Positions 46,894-51,399 of a stretch of 51,399 nt of DNA are shown piece by piece. The translations under genes were made by a program, and so were the position numbers. The DNA comes from SAR116 cluster bacterium AG-390-L20 (GTDB lineage Bacteria; Pseudomonadota; Alphaproteobacteria; Puniceispirillales; Marisalimonadaceae), in contig QCHB01000013.1 in assembly GCA_003278095.1 (NCBI GenBank), positions 1 through 51,399 on the forward strand, in the 5' to 3' direction. A model generated the notes under the pieces. That model worked only from the letters and a program-made list of their open reading frames with translations, was not told the DNA's origin and did no database searches. The stretch's first letter is position 1. The number at the start of each line of letters is the position of its first letter.

Positions 46894-47664
46894 CTATAAA
46901 GAGGCCGTAATGCCCCCATCAACATAAAGCGTGTGCCCATTAACAAAGTTAGATGCATCAGAGCTTAAAAAAATACTTGCACCTACCAACTCTTCAACTT
47001 TGCCCCACCTTCCTGCAGGTGTTCTATTTTCTAACCAAGAAGTAAAATCTTTATCAGACACTAGTGCGGCATTCAAAGGTGTATCAAAATAACCTGGAGC
47101 AATAGCATTACATTGAAGTCCATACTTTGCCCAATCTGTTGCCATTCCTTTAGTAAGATTTCCAACAGCACCCTTAGTTGCAGTGTAAGGAGCAATACCA
47201 GGTCTTGCTAATAAAGTTTGAACACTCGCAATATTAATAATTTTTCCTGAGCCCCTTTTAATCATATGCCTTGCTACTACTTGGCTTACATTAAAAACGG
47301 ATGAAATATTTGTTTTTAATAATTGTTCAAACTTATCAGGTGGAAAATCTTCAAGCGGTGTTCGATGTTGCATTCCAGCATTATTTACTAATATTTCAAT
47401 TGAACCTATTTCGTTTTCAAATTTATTAACAACATTATCAATTTCATTTTTGTCAGTAACGTCGAAAGATAATTGATGCAAATTATTTTGTGGGGTAAGA
47501 GCTTTTGCTGCTTTATCTAATTTTTCTTTATTCCTTCCATTTAAAATAATTTCTGCGCCAGCTTCATCAAGTCCTTTAGCTAAAGCGAAACCTATTCCTT
47601 GAGATGAACCTGTTATAAGAGCTCTTTTACCTTTTAGGTTAAATAATTCTGTTCCAGAACTCAT
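46894..47664 (-). CDS. SDR oxidoreductase, gluconate 5-dehydrogenase-like
   Basis: Short-chain dehydrogenase of 256 residues. The cofactor motif is TGSSQGIG at 18-25, NNAG is near residue 91, the catalytic Ser is in NIASVQT, and the Tyr-Lys pair is in YTATKGA. The segments PGYFDTPLNAALVSD and GHTLYVDGGI resemble gluconate 5-dehydrogenases (IdnO). It is divergent from an IdnD-like gene across 113 bases, so together they may interconvert L-idonate, 5-ketogluconate and gluconate, or a related sugar acid. SDR substrates cannot be read with certainty. Confidence 0.85.
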   Translation of the reverse strand: MSSGTELFNLKGKRALITGSSQGIGFALAKGLDEAGAEIILNGRNKEKLDKAAKALTPQNNLHQLSFDVTDKNEIDNVVNKFENEIGSIEILVNNAGMQHRTPLEDFPPDKFEQLLKTNISSVFNVSQVVARHMIKRGSGKIINIASVQTLLARPGIAPYTATKGAVGNLTKGMATDWAKYGLQCNAIAPGYFDTPLNAALVSDKDFTSWLENRTPAGRWGKVEELVGASIFLSSDASNFVNGHTLYVDGGITASL

Positions 47665-47777
47665 TCACTATCTCCAAATTGAATAAAAGTAAAATATATA
47701 TAAATAATAAAATTATTGCTAATCATCTTTCAAAAATTTAACTTTAAAACCTTAATTTTGAATGCGGGAAAATAGAT

Positions 47778-48809
47778 ATGAAATCAATAAAGATTCACGG
47801 GGCTATGGACTTAAGAATAGACGATTATCCATTGGAAAAAATATCTTCTAATCAAGTTGAAATTTCTATTGCAACCGGCGGTATTTGTGGAACTGATCTC
47901 CACTATTATAAACATGGTGGGTTTGGCCACATTAAACTAAAGGAACCTATGGTGTTAGGACATGAAGTATCTGGCCATGTTACTAAATTAGGACCAAAAG
48001 TAACTAACTTATCTATTGGACAACTTGTTTCAGTATCGCCATCTAGGCCGTGTAATAAATGTATGTTCTGTTTAGAAGGCAACCAGAACCATTGCATAAA
48101 TATGAAATTTTATGGCTCTGCAATGCCCTTTCCTCATATTCAAGGTGCTTTTAGGGAAAGACTAATTGCGGAGGATTATCAATGTGTAGCAGCAGACGGT
48201 CTATCACCAAAAGAAGCGGCAATGGCAGAACCGCTTGCAGTTTGTCTTCATGCCATAAAACAAGCAGGAGATATTTTTGGAAAGAAAGTATTAATAATTG
48301 GATCTGGTCCTATTGGGACACTTGGTGTTTTATCAGCTAGACGTGCAGGAGCAGAGGAAATATTAGTTACAGATATTTCAGATAAGGCTCTGGAATTTTC
48401 AAATTTAGTGGGAGCAGACAAAGTTATAAATACTTCAAAAAACTATCCACAAATTGAAAAATTTCAAGGTGGGAAAGGTTATTTTGATCTTGCAATTGAA
48501 TGCTCTGGCTCTGCCTCAGGTATAAATGATGCTATTAAGTGTTTAAAACCAAAAGGTACTCTTATACAACTAGGATTGGGAGGGGATATTCTTATGCCAT
48601 TAGTTTCCGTGACAACTAAAGAATTGAATATTAGAGGATCATTTAGATTTCATTCGGAGTTTGAATTAGCTGTCAAGATGATGAAAAAGAAACTAATTGA
48701 TGTTAAACCTCTTATTACTCACAGTATTCCTTTTCAAAACGCCGAACAAGGCTTCAAAATTGCAATGGATGAAAAAGAAAATAGTATGAAGGTTCAATTA
48801 ATATTCTAG
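47778..48809 (+). CDS. Zinc alcohol dehydrogenase, L-idonate 5-dehydrogenase-like
   Basis: Medium-chain zinc dehydrogenase of 343 residues. Catalytic-zinc residues are C37 (GGICGTDLHYY), H62 and E63 (VLGHEVSGH). The structural zinc site has four Cys at 92, 95, 98 and 106 (CNKCMFC and HC). The Rossmann loop is GSGPIGTLGVLSARRAGA near 172. The sequence GGFGHIKLKEPMVLGHEVSG is characteristic of the IdnD branch. It is divergent from the SDR gene, supporting a two-step sugar-acid oxidation. Sorbitol or threonine dehydrogenase roles are less likely. Confidence 0.87.
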   Translation: MKSIKIHGAMDLRIDDYPLEKISSNQVEISIATGGICGTDLHYYKHGGFGHIKLKEPMVLGHEVSGHVTKLGPKVTNLSIGQLVSVSPSRPCNKCMFCLEGNQNHCINMKFYGSAMPFPHIQGAFRERLIAEDYQCVAADGLSPKEAAMAEPLAVCLHAIKQAGDIFGKKVLIIGSGPIGTLGVLSARRAGAEEILVTDISDKALEFSNLVGADKVINTSKNYPQIEKFQGGKGYFDLAIECSGSASGINDAIKCLKPKGTLIQLGLGGDILMPLVSVTTKELNIRGSFRFHSEFELAVKMMKKKLIDVKPLITHSIPFQNAEQGFKIAMDEKENSMKVQLIF

Positions 48810-48896
48810 TTTTATATGGTCAGTTTAATTAATTTGAATAAATGAGATTAATAAGGGTTGACTTCTTTACCATTCCAATAATTTTCATTTAACACC

Positions 48897-49001
48897 TTAA
48901 ACTAAAGAAGTAAAAATAAATGTTTTGGCCCCTAAAAAGAAAAAAAATAGAGTAAGTATTATCGCAACACCTAACAACCCCTTACCAATTTCTTTAAACA
49001 T
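48897..49001 (-). CDS. Possible 34-residue single-pass membrane microprotein
   Basis: Small frame within the 285-base gap between the IdnD-like gene and the PBP-like regulator. The product starts MFKEIGKG, then has a hydrophobic stretch LLGVAIILTLFFFFLGAKTF of about 20 residues and ends TSLV. An ATAGG purine stretch lies about 8 bases before the ATG. The lysines at the start would orient it with the N-terminus inside. It is on the same strand as, and 94 bases after, the regulator gene. No family is recognised. It could be chance, since AT-rich DNA readily encodes hydrophobic stretches. Confidence 0.35.
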   Translation of the reverse strand: MFKEIGKGLLGVAIILTLFFFFLGAKTFIFTSLV

Positions 49002-49094
49002 TTTTATGCCTATTTATTATTAAAATGTACTGTTCCTAAATTATTAATATTATAACCAAAAAAATTTGAAGCAGTATTTAAAAAATCATCTGAT

Positions 49095-49880
49095 CTAGAA
49101 AAATTCAAAAGTCTTTGAAAAGGTTTTTTCAAACCAAGAAATCCTATTTACAACAATATCAAATCTTTCAGTAACAATATGAAGAAATCCCAACTGATGC
49201 TTTTTAGCCTCAGATGCAAGACCAAGAGTTACATCAGCTTTGTCTGATAAAATAAGTGAAACAGCGTCATTTTCAGAGTAAGTGACTTCAGTACTAATAA
49301 AATCAGAGGAATTAATATTTTCTCTTTTACACATATATCTGAAATAATTGTCTGATCCAGATCCACTTTGCCTAGTAACAAGTCTCTGACCTAGGAATTC
49401 ATCTATAGATTTCTTTTCACTTTTTTCTTTTGGCTTATAGATTAAACCTCTATCTCTTTTAGCCCATTCCATTAAAACAAAATCCTGTTTTTCTAAACAT
49501 TTTTTTACTATTGGAACATTCCAAGATTCCAAATCACTATCATAAATATGAAGCCCTGACGCTATACCCTGATTAAGTTTAAATCTTTCTAAACCTTCTG
49601 TACTTCCATCAAATGACATTGCAATTCCTGATTTTGACTGTTTGACTGCTAATTCTAGAAGAGGATCATGACTTCCTAATAGTATATTTGGTGGATTTTT
49701 TTGATTAGATATATTGTTTTGTCCACCAGAAATCCAATTTGATATTTCAGATTTAGAAAACAATAATTTACCCATTACTCTTGAATAAGGAACTTTGTCT
49801 GTAGAAACTAAATCGTAAACTTTTCTTGGTTTAATTCTTAGAAACTCTGCTAATTCATCAGTTGTAAAGTATTCAGACAT
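49095..49880 (-). CDS. HTH regulator with PBP-like (molybdate/tungstate-type) ligand domain
   Basis: 261 residues in two parts. Residues 1-50 form an excisionase/MerR-like helix-turn-helix (FTTDELAEFLRIKPRKVYDL and KSEISNWI). Residues about 64-261 look like a periplasmic-binding-protein-type fold kept in the cytoplasm (no signal peptide), with ILLGSHDPLLELAVKQ, the loop TRQSGSGSDNYFR and DKADVTLGLASEAK. Such HTH_17 plus PBP-like proteins are known beside molybdopterin and formate dehydrogenase genes. It is divergent from the ModE-head gene across 59 bases and probably senses molybdate or tungstate, which remains inference. Confidence 0.78.
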   Translation of the reverse strand: MSEYFTTDELAEFLRIKPRKVYDLVSTDKVPYSRVMGKLLFSKSEISNWISGGQNNISNQKNPPNILLGSHDPLLELAVKQSKSGIAMSFDGSTEGLERFKLNQGIASGLHIYDSDLESWNVPIVKKCLEKQDFVLMEWAKRDRGLIYKPKEKSEKKSIDEFLGQRLVTRQSGSGSDNYFRYMCKRENINSSDFISTEVTYSENDAVSLILSDKADVTLGLASEAKKHQLGFLHIVTERFDIVVNRISWFEKTFSKTFEFF

Positions 49881-49920
49881 AAGCTCATTTCCATAATAAA
49901 TATTTAGTGTATTTTTACAT

Positions 49921-49933
49921 TATACTATATAAT
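49921..49933 (+). promoter_or_regulatory. Near-leaderless -10 elements before the ModE-head gene
   Basis: TATACT (49921-49926) and TATAAT (49928-49933) lie so close to the ATG at 49940 that transcription from the second would begin at about the start codon itself. No Shine-Dalgarno is visible before this ATG. A clear -35 element was not found. Confidence 0.4.
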
Positions 49934-49939
49934 TAGTTA

Positions 49940-50332
49940 ATGAAAAATAGATCTACAAATTTAAAAAATTCTTCTTTACCACCTAGACTGGTAAATGAAA
50001 ATGAAAATGGTGTAAGGATCAAAGTTTATATTAAAGGTCATATGATTGGCGCTGGGAAAATGGAGCTATTTAACTTAGTTGCTAATAAAGGTTCTATTAG
50101 ATCTGCAGCAAAAGAAATGGGCATGAGCACAAGAAGAGCTACTTTGCTTCTTAAGACTATAGAAGAAGCATTCCCAACACCTATTTTAGAAAAAAAATTG
50201 GGAAATAAAGGTACACATATTACCTCTTTTGGAAAAGAACTTTTAAAAAAATATTTGAATTTATGTGACCACTTGTCAAAAGAATCTCAAGAATTCATTA
50301 ATTGGGCAGCATCAAAACAAACTGTTAGATAA
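49940..50332 (+). CDS. ModE N-terminal-domain-type winged-helix regulator
   Basis: 130-residue DNA-binding protein whose residues about 25-115 match the ModE N-terminal winged helix: IKGHMIGAGKMELFNLVANK, GSIRSAAKEMGMSTRRATLL and ITSFGKELLKKY. It has no C-terminal TOBE (molybdate-binding) domains, so like TunR-type proteins it is a DNA-binding head without an obvious sensor. The first 25 residues are polar. It lies 11 bases upstream of fdhD and is divergent from the PBP-like regulator. Likely targets are fdh, moco or tup genes (inference). Confidence 0.82.
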   Translation: MKNRSTNLKNSSLPPRLVNENENGVRIKVYIKGHMIGAGKMELFNLVANKGSIRSAAKEMGMSTRRATLLLKTIEEAFPTPILEKKLGNKGTHITSFGKELLKKYLNLCDHLSKESQEFINWAASKQTVR

Positions 50333-50343
50333 AAGGTAAGATT

Positions 50344-51222
50344 ATGGAAAACAATAAAGAGTTTTATATTTCACCTAACTTAGAAAATGATAATCTAACT
50401 GAGTCAATCGAGTGTCTAAATGAATCTGGTGAAAATATAAAACTACCTGTCGTTAAAGAAATTCCATTAACAATCTATCTTAACACACAAGAAATTGTCA
50501 CCGCCATGACATTAGGTGATATGCCTGACTTATTAGCAGTTGGTTATCTGCTTAACCAAAATATGCTGAAGAGAGATGATGTCATTTCAGGAATAGATTA
50601 TGACGAAGACCTCCAAGTTGTGATCGTAAGAACTGAACGAAAAACAAACTATGAAAAAAAAATGGAAAAGAAAATCAGAACAAGTGGCTGTGCAGTGGGT
50701 ACAGTTTATGGAGATATAATGGATGATTTTTCATCAGTTAATCTTGATAAAAAAACAAAAATAAAAACTTCTTGGATTTATACGATTTCAAAAAAAGTTA
50801 ATACAAGACCCAGCTTGTATTTAAAAGCAGGAGCCCTTCATGGTTGCGTGTTGTGCCAAAAAGATTCACCTCTGATTTATGTTGAAGACGTCGGAAGACA
50901 TAATGCCGTAGATAAGATTGCTGGTTGGATGTTTTTAAATAAAGAAAATGCAAATGATAAAATTTTTTATACCACTGGAAGACTTACGTCAGAAATGGTT
51001 ATAAAAACAGTTCAAATGGGAATCCCAATATTAATATCAAGGTCAGGTTTTACCGCATCAGGAGTTAAACTTGCTAGAGAAGCTGGTCTTACATTAATTG
51101 GAAGAGCTAAAGGTAAGAGGATGATAATTGCAAATGGTGTAGATAGGGTGAATTTTGATATTGACATCAAGGCAGTTGCGAATGAAGACGTAGTGTCTGC
51201 ACAAAGATCTTTAATTAACTAA
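50344..51222 (+). CDS. fdhD: Formate dehydrogenase accessory sulfurtransferase FdhD
   Basis: Transfers sulfur from IscS to the molybdenum or tungsten cofactor so that formate dehydrogenase becomes active. The sulfur-carrying CxxC is HGCVLC with C168 and C171. Other conserved segments are TSGCAVGTVYGD, YVEDVGRHNAVDKIAG near 180-195, and TGRLTSEMVIKTVQMGIPIL. Length 292 is slightly above E. coli FdhD, with an N-terminal extension. The start follows AAAAGGTAAG. mobA begins 12 bases downstream, so cofactor sulfuration and nucleotide attachment are encoded together. Confidence 0.94.
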   Translation: MENNKEFYISPNLENDNLTESIECLNESGENIKLPVVKEIPLTIYLNTQEIVTAMTLGDMPDLLAVGYLLNQNMLKRDDVISGIDYDEDLQVVIVRTERKTNYEKKMEKKIRTSGCAVGTVYGDIMDDFSSVNLDKKTKIKTSWIYTISKKVNTRPSLYLKAGALHGCVLCQKDSPLIYVEDVGRHNAVDKIAGWMFLNKENANDKIFYTTGRLTSEMVIKTVQMGIPILISRSGFTASGVKLAREAGLTLIGRAKGKRMIIANGVDRVNFDIDIKAVANEDVVSAQRSLIN

Positions 51223-51234
51223 AGGTTAAATAAT

Positions 51235-51399
51235 TTGGAAACATTAAACGAAATAATACCGTGTGTCATTTTAGCAGGAGGCAAAGGTAGAAGAATGGGT
51301 GGTAAAGAAAAAGCTTTAATCCATCTTTTGGATAGACCACTTTTATCTTATGTTTTAGAAAAAGTATCAGGCAAAGTTGCACCTATTGCATTAAATATA
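51235..51399 (+). CDS. mobA: Molybdenum cofactor guanylyltransferase (N-terminal part, cut by window end)
   Basis: The first 55 codons of a MobA-type nucleotidyltransferase that links GMP to molybdopterin. The GTP-binding loop is LAGGKGRRMGGKEKAL at about residues 13-28. The start is a TTG at 51235, nine bases after AAAGG, and no ATG fits upstream of the loop. The rest of the gene lies beyond the right edge. It follows fdhD by 12 bases on the same strand. A short relative such as MobB or a general sugar nucleotidyltransferase is unlikely given the Mo/W context. Confidence 0.85.
   Translation, partial: METLNEIIPCVILAGGKGRRMGGKEKALIHLLDRPLLSYVLEKVSGKVAPIALNI

Noticed and set aside
1-51399. tRNA genes, CRISPR arrays, transposases, phage genes or origin-type repeats
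   Set aside because: Gaps are short and were read by eye on both strands; no cloverleaf, regular repeat array or mobile-element protein was seen. A covariance-model search would be the decisive test.

Overview
The window is very AT-rich (by eye, not computed), densely packed bacterial DNA with short intergenic gaps, frequent stop/start overlaps and many convergent pairs that meet within a few bases. The gene set and order suggest a small-genome marine-type alphaproteobacterium: argD-argF-hslO together, an IalB-family secreted protein, the long tandem-fold type of dCTP deaminase, biotin-dependent propionyl-CoA carboxylase beside methylmalonyl-CoA mutase, and several scavenging ABC, MFS and DMT transporters. 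The lineage is inference; no rRNA or other marker gene is present. No tRNA, CRISPR array, insertion sequence or phage gene was recognised.

Layout. 1-7036 is housekeeping: a UbiH-type flavin monooxygenase overlapping an exported glutathione peroxidase, then a terminator, a YccA/Bax-inhibitor membrane protein, rlmN, an IalB-like secreted protein, argG, a tiny secreted protein and a PIG3-type quinone oxidoreductase. 7037-15363 is a compact propionate module: prpE, methylmalonyl-CoA mutase and both propionyl-CoA carboxylase subunits on the minus strand, with methylmalonyl-CoA epimerase divergent. Together these take propionate to succinyl-CoA. 15366-24502 holds a SprT-like protein, an orphan ABC ATPase, folE, trkH, hslO-argF-argD, dcd, an ABC-2 permease and recX. 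24518-35326 has acetyl-CoA synthetase, a TVP38 membrane protein, a CoA-transferase-like pair with a TPR protein, then a plus-strand run (DUF4864-like, rhodanese, 6PGDH-like dehydrogenase, MFS, EamA) and an alpha/beta hydrolase-MFS pair.

35479-43983 is a peptide-type ABC importer (binding protein, two permeases, fused double ATPase) interleaved with three amide- or acyl-hydrolysing enzymes: an AstE/aspartoacylase-like enzyme, an N-formylglutamate amidohydrolase and an M20 amidohydrolase. It looks like a system for importing and deacylating N-acyl amino acids or small peptides. A strong terminator separates the binding protein from the permeases.

43987-51399 is dominated by oxyanion metal handling: a tungstate-type ABC importer (tupA divergent from tupBC, with a long-spaced inverted repeat between them), then an Lrp regulator and an IdnO/IdnD-like sugar-acid dehydrogenase pair. 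It ends with a Mo/W and formate dehydrogenase accessory cluster: an HTH plus PBP-like regulator divergent from a ModE-head protein, fdhD, and the start of mobA, which runs off the right edge. A formate dehydrogenase may lie beyond that edge (inference).

Start codons are notable. TTG follows a good Shine-Dalgarno in several genes (prpE, ABC-2 permease, TPR protein, hydrolase, mobA), and pccB may begin at ATT.
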